The translations under genes were made by a program, and so were the position numbers. A stretch of DNA of 64,000 nt from Callorhinus ursinus (taxonomy: Eukaryota; Chordata; Mammalia; Carnivora; Otariidae), in assembly GCF_003265705.1 (NCBI RefSeq), contig NW_020313168.1, forward strand, positions 5,401,862 through 5,465,861, written 5' to 3'. Positions 25,870 to 38,600 of this stretch are shown here, piece after piece; the first letter of the stretch is position 1; the number at the start of each line of letters is the position of its first letter. Below the pieces are notes generated by a model, which did no database searches, was not told where the DNA came from, and saw nothing but the letters and a program-made list of their open reading frames with translations.

Positions 25870-26620
25870 CACAGGTGGAGTGCTTCATGAGGGTAGCGTG
25901 GGAACCGCATTTCCCGAGTATCCAGGGAGGTAGACACCCCGAAACCCAAAGTCCTTAGCCAACCGCCCCCGCCCTCTGTGCTTGGGACGTGAGCCGGATC
26001 CCCCGTGCAGGGATGCAGGAGGTGGGAGGAGGGGGCTGCCCATCTCCGAGTCCTCCGCCCTCGGTGGACCAGAAGAGGGGTTGCCCCGGAAAGATCTCAC
26101 TAGCTCGGGTCTCCCCGCGTGAACGAACCCTCAGCCCCGCCCGCCCCGACTCAGGAACCCGAGCCCACGCGCAGGCGCGCTCCAACAAGTGGCTCCTGCT
26201 GGCTGGCCCGGCCGTCGGCGGTGGAGTCCGCCACTATCCCGTCAGGCCGTCGGGGCAGGCCTCGCTCTCTTCCGCCTCCGTCGTCCCGCCTCCTCTATCC
26301 CGTCTGGCTCTGCGGCGCTGGGGCAAGATGGCTGCTGAGAAACAGGTTCCCGGTGGCGGCGGCGGCGGCAGCGGGGGCGGCAGTGGCGGTAGCGGCGGCG
26401 GACGCGGTGGCGGAGGAGAGGAAAATAAGGAAAACGAACGGCCTTCAGCTGGATCGAAGGCAAACAAAGAATTCGGGGATAGCCTGAGTTTGGAGAGTAT
26501 CCTAGAGTAATCAGGCCTAACTCGCAATGACTACGTGTCGATATGCAGGGCCGGGAGCGGGAGAGGCGGCGGGTCCCGGCAAGTCCCGGGCAGGAGAGGC
26601 CGAGGGTTGTAGTTTCTCTC
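25870..26620. promoter_or_regulatory. CpG island promoter of SRP68
   Basis: CpG-rich sequence surrounds SRP68 exon 1. It contains an NRF1-like GCGCAGGCGCG near 26168-26180. A YY1-like CAAGATGGC overlaps the start codon (about 26324-26332). Neither TATA nor a repeat lies near the start. This is a typical housekeeping promoter, fitting a constitutive SRP subunit. Motif function is inferred from sequence only. Confidence 0.7.
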
Positions 26621-29600
26621 GCCCTTACTTTCTGGCACTCAGAGTTACAGGGTCTGTTTTTCGACCGGTCTTTTATGGCTTCTCATTCGCTTTCGAGGCT
26701 GGGGAACGTTCTTTTCTTTCAAGCGGCGCCGGGATATCGGGCAGATTCCTGCAGTTCCCCGTAGTTGCCCGTTTGGAGGGCTGGTGACGGGGATGACACT
26801 GTGGCCACCCCAGTGAGCTGGGCTGTCTTAGCATCTTGAGTCCCTGAACTGAAGAGAGGGAACTGCAGTATTGACGTTTTAGCTTAATACTTTTGTCTGA
26901 CAGCTGTTGGAGAACGGACAGTGAAAATTACAGTTTGAGGCTTTGGCAGGGGAGGCAAAGATTGATTGCTCTGAGGAAGAGCTTGTTGCCCATTTTGAAT
27001 ATAAACATAGCTTAACATCACTTGTATTGCTTTCTTAATAGCCCTGTAGGCATTTTATCTTGTTGAGAGTCGTTTAGTTCATCTGGTGGAATGGATCTGT
27101 AGTTTTCATCAGAGTGTATCACAACTGAGTGCCTGAGACACTAGTTTGTGGCTTTTTGAAATGAATAACAAACGGAGAAGATATAGGTGAATTTCTGAAA
27201 TAACACATTTAGCTTGACGTCTTAATGTCGTTTACAGAGGATTGGAGTTTCACTTTTGAACTGGTGATCTAGTTCTAAATGGATATTAGAATGCCTTGAT
27301 TCTTTACAAACCTTACAGCTTCTTATTCCTTTTAGTTGTTGAAATAGTGCTTTTAATGTTCGATATCTTAACATGTCTGTAGAGGAGCATTGAGGAAACT
27401 TTAAAAGAGAACTAAAATTGTAGATAAAGGTCACTGGGCTTCCCAAAGTATGGTACATAATCTTAAAATATTTTATGATTCTTAATACAGAGAGTTTGGT
27501 CAGGGTTTTTTCTTTAAAAGAAGAGCTGTGGCCTAGTTTGGCTGGCATGTGCTAACCATAGGCTCATGCTGCAACACAGCTGTTAAGGAAAATTAGATTT
27601 GGCAGATGTAGGAAGTTACGCAAATAGAGGAGTAGTACACGTCATTTATAACCTGAATCTGCTTGAATGAGTAAAATTCTGGGTCCAGGTGTAAATCAGT
27701 GAGAACCATCCCAGTTATAATCAGTAGTTAGAATCCAGCAACTTTATTTAAGCTGTTAGATTTCAGTAATCCTCAATGGCTAATACCTCGTTTTTTTAAT
27801 TTGAAAGTAACAGTTCAGGCAATCAGTTTTTCTACTTGCTTTGCCCTGTCCTATGACAAAATAGCTACTGAAAATGATTACGAGAGATTTCAGTAATTAA
27901 TGTACTAAGCATTTCAGAAATGTTCTAACATGCTAACAGACGAATGGGAATATGTTTTGATTTATTGGGGTTCTTACCATTGTAAGCTTTTCCTTAATCT
28001 TGGCTCTAGTTCTTCAGATTATTAAGGAATCCCAGCAGCAGCATGGTTTACGGCATGGAGATTTTCAGAGGTATAGGTTAGTATCGTGTAAGATGTATGG
28101 AAATTATTGTGGAACTTTCAAACTTGGTTTACTTTTGTTAATATCCTACTTATTTTGCTGTGTCAGAAAGTATACTTGGAAAGTCTGACTCTGAACTTAT
28201 ATTGAATCCTCAAAATGTACTTTTCAAATTTAAAATTTCACAATGAATAAAAGGAGCCAACTTTTTTTATCCATTTTGCCTCACAATATTGCAGATACGT
28301 TGGAGGTTTCCGCTGAAAATAGCAAGCAGTTACATTAATAATTTTTTTTAAAACTTAACCGTATTGTCAGAGTCTTGGTTAAATGCAAGGTTTTCCATTT
28401 ATGTATGTATGTATGTATGTATGTAAGTAAGTAGGTAGGTAAGCAAGCAAGCTGTGTGTCTATTGTGGGATTTGAACTTGCAGCCCCAAGATCAAAAGCC
28501 GCATGCTCCACTGACTGAGCCAACCAGGCACCCGATATAAGGGGAGTTTCTATGATATCATTATAAGTTATTGGTAAACTTTGTAACAGCCTTCAAGTTG
28601 GAAAACAAATTTAATATGACTTTTTTTAAAGGTTTATTTATTTATTTTGAGAGAGTGAGAAAGAGAGAGCACATGAGAGGGGGGAGGGCCAGAGGGAGAA
28701 GCAGGTTCCTCGCTGAGCAGGGAGCCTGATGCGGGACTCGATCCTGGGACTCCAGGATCATGACCTGAGCCGAAGGCAGTCGCTTAACCAACTGAGCCAC
28801 CCAGGGCCCAACAAATTTAATATGACTCTTAAAAATAGAATAGATACAGAATAGATACCTAATGTATAATATAGTTCAGTACCTTGGAGGCAGAAATATC
28901 CAACCTTTATTTTTTATTTTTTTTAATATTTTATTGACACAGAACGAGAGAGAGACAGAGCAAGTACAAGCAGGGGGAAACGGCAGGCAGGGGAGAAGCA
29001 GGCTCCCCGCTGAGGAAGGATCCTGATGTGGGACTCGATCCCAGGACCCTAGGATCATGACCTCAGCCGAAGGCAGCTGCTTAACCGACTGAGCCACCCA
29101 GGCGCCCCCCAACCATTTTATATTGAAGATACAGGCTTTATGGGTGCTTGGGTGGCTCAGTTGGTTAAGCGACTGCCTTCAGCTCAGGTGATGATCCTGG
29201 AGTCCCGGGATCGAGTCCCGCATCGGGCTCCCTGGTGCTCAGCGGGGAGTCTGCTTCTCCCTCTGACCCTCCCCCCTCTCATGTGCTCTCTCTCTCATTC
29301 TCGCTCTCTCAAATAAATAAATAAAATCTTTAAAAAAAAAAAAAGAAGATACAGGCTTGTGGGGGGAGGGGCAGAGGGAGAGGGAGAAGCAGTATTCCCA
29401 GCTAAGCATAGAGCCCAAGGTGGGGCTGGATCCCAGGAGCCTGGGATCATGACCTGAGCCGAAGGCAGAAGCTCAACTGACTGAGCCACCCAGGTGCCCC
29501 TGGCTACGGACTTTTAAAAGTGCTACTGAACAAAACACTCTACAGATGCTAAAGGAGTGAGCCATGTCCTAAATGGTCCACAGCACTGGGTGACGTGAGC

Positions 29601-32600
29601 AAGGTGGGGAGTGGTAGAAGATTAAAGTGGGAGAAATAAGTGGGGCCGGAATGGGTAGTGTCCTATAAGCCAGGGTGACTCGTTCAGGTTAATGTAGGCG
29701 TGATGAAGCAATGAAAAAGTTTTAATTGGAGACATATAATTTGAGGGTTTTTTTTAAATTATTAAGGAAATTTTCAAAAACAGATGTAGAGATACTGCAG
29801 TGAATCCATCACTCAGTTATTACAGTGATCGGCTTTCTGCCCTTTTATCTGTTCTCTCTCTCTCTCTCTCTTTTTTTTTTTTTTTTAAAGCTAGGCTCCA
29901 TGCGGAGCGTAGAGCCCAGTGTGGGGCTCGATCTCACAGGACCTGAGCCGAGATCAAGAGTTGGACAGTTAACTGCCTGAGCCACCTAGGTGCCCTGTTC
30001 CCTCTCCTTTTTAAAAAAAATGCTTTTTTATTTATTTTTAAAGACTTATTTATTTATTTGACAGAGAGAGACACAGTGAGAGAGGGAACACAAGCAGAGG
30101 GGATGGGAGAGGGAGAAGCAGGCCTCCCGCTGAGCAGGGAGCCCGATGCGGGGCTCGATCCCAGGACCCTGGGATCATGACCTGAGCCGAAGGCAGACGC
30201 TTAACGACTGAGCCACCCAGGCGCCCCCCAAAAATGCTTTTTTATTGAAGCATTTTTTTTGCCATTCTATTGCAGTATAATTTATATACAGAAAAGTATA
30301 TGGAAAGAGATGATTTTTCACAACCTGTAACCCGCAGACATTATCAGACGACATTACCAGCATCCCAGAAGTCTCCCTTTTGCTCCTTCTAATCACAAAC
30401 CCTTCCTCTCTAAAGGTCACAGTCATGACGTCTGACACCTTAGGTTTGAAATCTGTTTCCAGTGACACCAGTCGTACCGCCCTGCAGGTTTTAGTTCACT
30501 AAATGTTTGCAAGATGATGTGTGGTGTCTGTGGTAACCATAAGTAGAACATCTCAAATCTTTGATCTTACTTTATTGTAGAATGTCCTTTTAAAGTACCA
30601 CCGGTTTGCCTGAATTATTGTTGTTTTTTTTTCTTTCAGGGGCTACTGTTCCCGTAGACAAAGACGTCTTCGGAAAACACTCAATTTCAAGATGGGGAAC
30701 AGACATAAATTTACAGGGAAAAAAATAACTGAAGATCTTCTGACTGATAACAGGTATTGACTGCTCTGTGCTAGTTGTTAAATACTTCTTGCTAATGTGT
30801 TTATTGAACAATTACGTGTTAGACACTGCCAAAACCCTTTAATGACCTCGGGTGATTCTCCTGGGAGCTCTCTGGAATAGACATGTTCACTATTCTTAAT
30901 TTATAGGATGAGGGGACTGGGGCTCAGAGAGGTTTGGTAACGTTTTCAGGAGCTGTGGCGGGGTGCCAAACACTAAGGTCCGGGATTAGAACCTGATGGG
31001 GTATCGGGTAAGGTTCTGGAATGCAAGTTTCAGTGTATAAGTGCTTACTTAAATCCATATATCTTAAGTGAAATCTGCTATGTGTGAATTATTCCAGAAG
31101 AGTTTTATGTTTTGGTGCTGAATGCAGCCATGCTTAAATTTGCAGAAGGATCAGTCTGTCAAGCAGCATGTATTAAAGGTCTCTAGGCCGGTTCCTCAAA
31201 TTTCAGCCCGTGGGCCAAATTGGTCCTTGCCACCTGTTTTTGTAAAGTGTTTTGTTTGTTTTGTCTTTTTTTTTGAGAGAGCGGCGCTCGAGCAGGAGCA
31301 CGAGCACACACAAGAGGGGGGAGGGACAGAGGGAGAGGGAGAAGCAGACTCCCTGCTGAGCACGAAGCCCAATGGATGCCAGGTTCAATCCCAGGCATGA
31401 CCTGAGCCGAAGGCAGATGCTTAACTGACTGAGCCACCCAGGCATCCCTTGTTTTGTTTCTCTCTCTCTTTTTTTTTTAGGTAATCTCTACGCCCAATGT
31501 GGGGCTTGAACTCACAACCCAGAGATCAAGAGTTGCATGATCTATTGACTGAGTCAGCCAGGCGTCCCAGGGCGGTTTTGATAGGGAAACCAGGAAGCCT
31601 GCATTGAGGAGGCTGGATCTTGAGGGGTTTCTGAGAGGAAAGAACATTCTGTGTGAGGGGAAACAGCTTGCCTTGGTGTCTGAATGTACTTTAGGAATTA
31701 TAATGCTGTGGTCAGTTAGCTGCTGCTTAGGCAGCAGAGAGGCTGGGAGCTTGGTGTATGGAGACACACAGAACTAGAGCATGGGCTTCAGCAGGAGGTA
31801 TTGGTTAAATCTGATGAGAACAGGTTAGGAAGGGTCTCTGTGATAATGAGATCCTTTATTTTATTTTATTTTTTTTTTATTTATTTATTTGAGAGAGAGA
31901 ATGAGAGATAGAAAGCACGAGAAGGAAGAGGGTCAGAGGGAGAAGCAGACTCCCTGCTGAGCAGGAAGCCCGATGTGGGACTCGATCCCGGGACTCCAGG
32001 ATCATGACCTGAGCCGAAGGCAGTCGCTTAACCAACTGAGCCACCCAGGCGCCCGAGATCCTTTATTTTGGAGAGACAAGATTAAGCTCTTTTTCTTTTT
32101 AAGATTTTATTTATTTATTTGAGAGAGCACATGAGAGGGGGGAGGGTCAGAGGGAGGAGCAGACTCCCCGCTGAGCAGGGAGCCTGATGCGGGGCTCGAT
32201 GCCAGGACTCCAGGATCATGATCTGAGCTGAAGGCAGTCGCCCAACCAACTGAGCCACCCAGGCACCCTAAGCTCATGTTTAAGGAAAATTAATCAGGGC
32301 AGTAGCTTAGCAAAAGATTTTCGAGTATAATAAGTGGCTAATTTATTCAGTCCTTAGTAAGTGCCACAGTCTGGTTTAAGTGTGTTACATGTATTACTAC
32401 AAGGGAGACTGAGGCACAGAAAGATTAGTACTTTGTCCAGTGTCACATAGTTAGTGACAGATGGTCCTGAGATTCCAACCCTGACTCTAGAGCCTTTTTC
32501 TTATCCACTTCAGTATAGTGCCTCTTAAGGACTTGATTTTCAGCTGGGTTGGGATGGAGGAGGTGTTGATTCAAAGATGAGGCCAGATTGTGTGCCTGGG

Positions 32601-35600
32601 CTGCCACTTTGCTAAAACTGGGGAGGAGTGAGTCTGCATTTGCCCGGTTTGAGGTGGTAGCAGGTGTTTTTAGTGAGCTGTGTCTGGTGGGTGGTTAGAA
32701 ATTTGAGGTGGAGCCTGATCGGAGATGCTGGTTGGGCGCCATGATTGATACTGGGAGAAGAGTAGTGCTTTTTCTTCTTTTTCTTTTTTTTTTTTTTTAA
32801 TATTTTTTAAGTTTTAGAGCTTGAGTGAGAGGGGCAGAGACAGAGGGAGAAAGAATCTCAGGTAGACTCCATGCTGAACGCAGAGCCCAATGTTTGTAGG
32901 GCTCGATCTCAACAAGTCTGAGATCATGACCTGAGCCAAAACCAAGAGTCAGACACTTAACCAATTGTGTCCCCCCAACCCCCAGGCCCCGAGAAGAGTA
33001 GTTCTGAGGAGGAAAGCCAGGGAGGGTGTTGGGAGAAGCTGAGAGGCTAAAGATCGTGCCTTGGGGAATATCAAAGTCTGATGCTCTTGGAGTTCATTGT
33101 TCAGGTTGCCCGTTCTCTCTTGCTTAGGTATTTGCTTCTGGTTCTGATGGATGCTGAACGAGCCTGGAGCTATGCCATGCAGCTGAAACAGGAAGCCAAC
33201 ACTGAACCCCGAAAACGGTTCCACTTGTTGTCTCGCCTGCGCAAAGCCGTGAAACACGCAGAGGAATTGGAACGCTTGTGTGAGAGCAATCGCGTGGATG
33301 CCAAGACCAAGTTAGAGGCTCAGGTTAGTGTCTTAACGTCAGCTTTGCTTTATTGTGATTAGAGACGTGATTTTATAGTTAAATGGAACAGTTTCTTAAT
33401 GTTACAAATTGACAGAAGAGGAAATAACATGGTCTTGCTTTTTCAAGGCGAAGTTGGCATCTCTTTGTTTTTGAGCTCTTGGCCTGTTTTTGTTTTCTTC
33501 CCCCCTAACTTTATGTATGTATGTATGTAATCTCTGCACCCACTGTGGGCCTTGAATTCATGACCCCAAAATCAAGAGTCATATGCTCCACCAACTGAGC
33601 CTGCCCTTGAAATGGAGATAGAAAGCTTGACTCTTAGATCTGGAAAGTTCACAAAATAAGATTTTTTTTTTTTTCAGGGCTCTCTGCATTTTTAAATTTT
33701 ATTTAAGTTCAGAAAAAAAATTTCAGTTACCATATAGTGTATTAGTTTCAGAGAAATGAGAATATTTTTTTTTTTAAGATTTTATTTATTTGACAGAGAG
33801 AGACACAGCGAGAGAGGGAACACAAGCAGGGGGAGTGGGAGAGGGAGAAGCAGGCCTCCCACAGAGCAGGGAGCCTGACATGGGGTTCGATCCCAGGACC
33901 CCAAGAGCATGACCTGAGCCGAAGGCAGACGCTTAATGACTGAGCCACCCAGGCACCTCTGAAATGAATTTTTAAAAAGATACAGATACTGCAAATTTCC
34001 ATTCAGCTTCTGATACTGAATGTTATATCCTGGAAGCTAATTATTAAGTCACATGAAGAAAACAGACTTTTTTTTTTTTTTTTTTCAATTCTAGGCAGTG
34101 AATGAATCATGGTGAATTATCTGTGTACCACATTTTATTTTATTTTTTTTTAAGATTTTATTTATTTTTTTGACAGAGACACAGCAAGAGGGAACACAAG
34201 CAGGGGGAGTGGGAGAGGGAGAAGCAGGTTTCCCGCTGAGCAGGGAGCCTGATGTGGGGCTTGATCCCAGGACCCTGAGATCATGACCCGAGCTGAAGGC
34301 AGACGCTTAACGACTGAGCCACCCAGGCACACCTGTGTATCGCATTTTATTAAAGTTTTCTCTCTCTCTCTCTCTTTTTTTTTTTTAGGATTTTATTTAT
34401 TTATTTGACAGAGACAGCGAGAGAGGGAACACAAGCGGGGGAGTGGGAGAGGGAGAAACAGGCTTTCCGCTGAGCAGGGACCCCGATGCGGGGCTCAATC
34501 CCAGGACACTGGGATCATGAACTGAGCCGAAGGCAGACTCTTAATGACTGAGCCACCCAGGCGCCCCTTCTCTCTCTTTTTTAAAAAAAGATTTATTTAT
34601 TTACTTTAAAGAGAGTGGAAGCGTGCCGCAGGGAGGGGCAGAGAAAGTCTTCAGCAGACTCTGCTCTCTGAGCGTGGAGCCTGATGAGGGGCTCGATCCC
34701 ATGACCCTGAGATCATGACCTGAGCTGAAACCAAGAGCTGGTCACTCAGCTAACTACACCACCCAGGCGCCCCAATAAATTTTCTCTGTTAAAATCACCC
34801 TGAATGGGTGCCTGGGTGGTGCGGTTGGTTGAGTGACTTTTGATCTCAGTTTGGGTCTTGATCTTAGTGTTGAGTTCAAGCCCCATGTTTGGCTCCCAGC
34901 TGGGTTTGAAGCCTTCTTAAAAATAAGTAAATAAATAATAAAATAAATAAATATAAAAAAATAAAAAATAAATAAAATAAAATCACCCTGATGAATATCT
35001 CTATATTCCTGATGTCAAAGCTGAAAGCAGGTGGAAGAGATTGAGCGGTGGCCTTGGCTCTTGGGTGTTGAAGCAGCTCCCTTCTTCCCCTTTCCAGGCT
35101 TACACGGCTTACCTCTCAGGAATGCTGCGTTTTGAACATCAAGAATGGAAAGCTGCGATTGAGGCTTTTAATAAGTGCAAGTAAGTCCTCTGGTTCAAAA
35201 GCCACAGCCAATTTCACTTGTACATGGTCCCTTCCAAGCTGCAGGTCACTTAATGATTGTTTCTACAGAAGTACAGTTATTAAGATTTATTTATTTTAGA
35301 GCATGTACGTGGGAGAGAGCACTCGGTGGGGAGGGGCAGAGGGAGAGGGAGAATCTCGAGCAGACTCCCTGCTGAGTGAGGAGCCTGACGTGGGGCTCAG
35401 TCTCATGACCCCAAGATCATGACCTGAGCCGAAATCAAGAGTTGGACACCCAGTCGACTGAGCAAGCTCCAGTTACTTCTTTTTTTTTTCTTCCCCTTCC
35501 CTTTTAGGAATACTGATCATTCTCATTCATCCTGAGAACCGTGCCGGTTCTCATAGTTGGTAGAAGGGTCTCAGAGTGCCATGTTTTGTTTTCAGCCATT

Positions 35601-38600
35601 GTGTTCTTTTTTATTTTCTTGAAGTAAGGCTGCTGTGAAAGCTGGTGTTTTTTTCCTCACAGAACTATCTACGAGAAACTGGCCAGCGCCTTCACAGAAG
35701 AGCAGGCTGTGCTGTACAACCAGCGTGTGGAAGAGATCTCACCCAACATCCGCTACTGTGCATATAACATTGGTGAGCAGGGGCTGAGCTGAGCACAGAT
35801 GGGTGGGTTGGTGGTGGCTCATCTCGGAGAGCCTAGAGGATTTGTTAACTTTCGTGCTTTCCTTGTCCCTGCATCTGTCCTTGGCACGGGTTTTGGCTGA
35901 TGAGAAAAGTAGAGCTGTCGACATCAGCCCAGCTTAAAGTCACGGAAGGCAGTTCCTGTGCTTTGTTTCCATCCTGCCAGCTTCTGTACTCCTCAAGAGC
36001 TTTGTGAAAGGACTTGGGTTTCACTGAACTGTGCCTGTGCAGGGGGAAGAGCTTGGAGTTGCATCTGGTGGTTCTTGAGAGACCAGAGCAGACCCTGAGG
36101 ATTGCTACTCAACAGCTCTCTCTTTCTCAGGGGACCAGTCCGCTATCAGTGAGCTCATGCAGATGAGATTGAGGTCTGGGGGCACTGAGGGTCTTCTGGC
36201 TGAAAAATTGGAGGTAATCTAGTCTGTACATTTTTGTGAAGTCTTTGGTTGGAAAAAGTCTGGAAAAAGAAGTAACCCATAATCTGAGTAGTCAGTGTAA
36301 TTGTTATTAATATATGCATATTTATAACCATGTATTTTTAACGAAGTCTTTTCATTTAATATTTTAAAGTATTCATTTTTTCATCTCATGTTTATTTTGT
36401 AGGCAAGTAATGTGGGCAAATAGAGAAAGTAGGAAATACAAAAGATGGGGGAAAACTAAAATCACATGGTAAAATCAGAGGTAACCACTACTAATAAGGT
36501 GATGAATAGCTTACGGATTTTTGTATATGTAGGGAAGAAAAGCATCTATACGTATATTTTTTTAAGATTTTATTTAGAGCGAGAAAGAGCACGGGTTGGG
36601 GGAGAGGGAGAGAAAGACAATCCCAAGCAGACTCCCTGCTGAGTGCAGAGCCCGACACAGGGCTCAGTCCCATGACCCCGAGACTACAACCCAAGCTGAA
36701 ACCAAGAGTTGGACACCCAACTGACTGAGCCACCCAGTTGCCCCAAAAAGGCACACGCGTGCATATATGTATGTATGGTTTTTTTTTTTTTTTGAAGACT
36801 TTATTTGTCAGAGGGAGGGAGGGAGGGCACAAGCAGGGGCAATGGCAGCAGAGGGAGAAACAGGTTCCCTGCTGAGCAAGGAACCTGATGTGGGACTCAA
36901 TCCCAGGACCCTGGGATCATGACCTGAGCCGAAGGCAGATGCTTAACCAACTGAGCCACCCAGGGGTCCTGAGGCATATATTTTTTAAATGGGATCTCAG
37001 GTGGTGCCTGGGTGGCTCAGTTCTTAAGCGTCTGCCTTTGGCTCAGGTGATGATCCCAGGGTCTTGGGATCGAGCCCCGCATCCGGCTCCCTGCTCCGCG
37101 GGAAGCCTGCTTCTCCCTCTCCCACTACCCCTGCTTGTGTTCCCTCTCTTGCTGTGTCTCTCTCTGTCGAATAAATAAATAAAAATCTTAAAAAAAAAGG
37201 GGGGGATCTCAGTATACACCGTTCAGTAACGTGCTTTTTATTTTTTTAATTTTTTAAAGATTTTATTTATTTTGAGAGAGCATGAACGGGGGGGGAGGGG
37301 CGGACAGAGAGGGAGAAGCAGAGTCCCTCCTGAGCAGGGAGCCCGATGTCAGGCTTGGTCCTAGGACCCCAGGATCATGACCTGAGCCAAAGGCAGATGC
37401 TTAACCAACTGAGCCACCCAGGCACCCCAGTAACGTGGTTTTTAAATACAACATCTCGAGTGTTTTTTTTTTCCACTTCAGTAAATGTTCCTACACTGTC
37501 ATGTTTTGATAGCCACATAGTACTCTATTGTACTGAAGTCTGCTTCATTTGAGCGCTTCACTGTTGTTGATGAAGTGATAAATAGTATTACCATGAATAT
37601 CCGTGTTTTTGTACACATTTTTAGTTACTTCCTTAAGATACATTCCTAATTATGGGGTTGAATATTTTGGAAGCTTTTGATTCGTATTGACAAATATCTT
37701 TAAGGAAGTTTCTACTAATTTACATTTCTGTTTATAGCATGTACAGATAGTTTCTCTCCTATACCCTTACTGAAAGTGTTGCTCTTTTTAATTTTTTTGT
37801 TTTTAAAAATTTTTTGTTGTTATTCTTTTAAGTAGGCTCCACATCGAGCATGGGGCTTGAACTCACTACCTCCAGGCCAAGAGTCACATGATCTACTGAC
37901 TGAGCCAGCCAGGCGCCCCAGTGTTGTTCTTTTTTAACCTTCTGTTACGTCTTTCTGATGTTTGAGCTTCTATAAGCTAAGATAGATGATACTAAGGAGG
38001 AATTTAAATACAATTTGTATACTACTTCATAAGGCATAATATGTTAGTTATAGAAAGAGACAACTAATAGTTCTTTCTGCCTTTCACCACGAGCAATTAA
38101 AGCTTTGACTTTTGAAAACTACTTTCCAGGCATTGATTACTCAGACTCGGGCCAAACAGGCAGCCACCATGAGCGAAGTGGAATGGAGAGGGAGAGCGGT
38201 TCCAGTGAAGATCGACAAAGTGAGGATCTTTCTATTGGGATTGGCTGATAACGAAGCTGCCATTGCCCAGGTGAGGGGCAGCTGCCCGTCCCCTCTTCCA
38301 TGCGTGTCTGAAGTTGTCCTGTGTGTTTACCACGTAGATGGGTGTTCATTTCTCACAAAGCAAAAACTTGTCTTAATGCTCTTTGAGATTTGGTCGCCAA
38401 ATTATTGTAAAAGTTGAGCTCATAGGGGAGTTCTTGCATCGAGAGGGCAAAGATAATTGGCAGTGGCAGTCCTCGACGTGGACGTGGACGTGGACGTGGA
38501 CGTGAGAGCGGTGAGAGGCTGGCTGATGCGAGGGCCCCGTCCGGCCCAGCAGGTGGTGCAGCAGCCTGACTGTTGTGCCCCCTGACCACTTGTCCTAACC

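Noticed and set aside
25989..26327. In-frame upstream ATG extending SRP68 by 113 codons
   Set aside because: It lies in the promoter CpG island. The ortholog begins MAAEKQ at 26328 with a strong Kozak context, and the extension has no homology I recognise.
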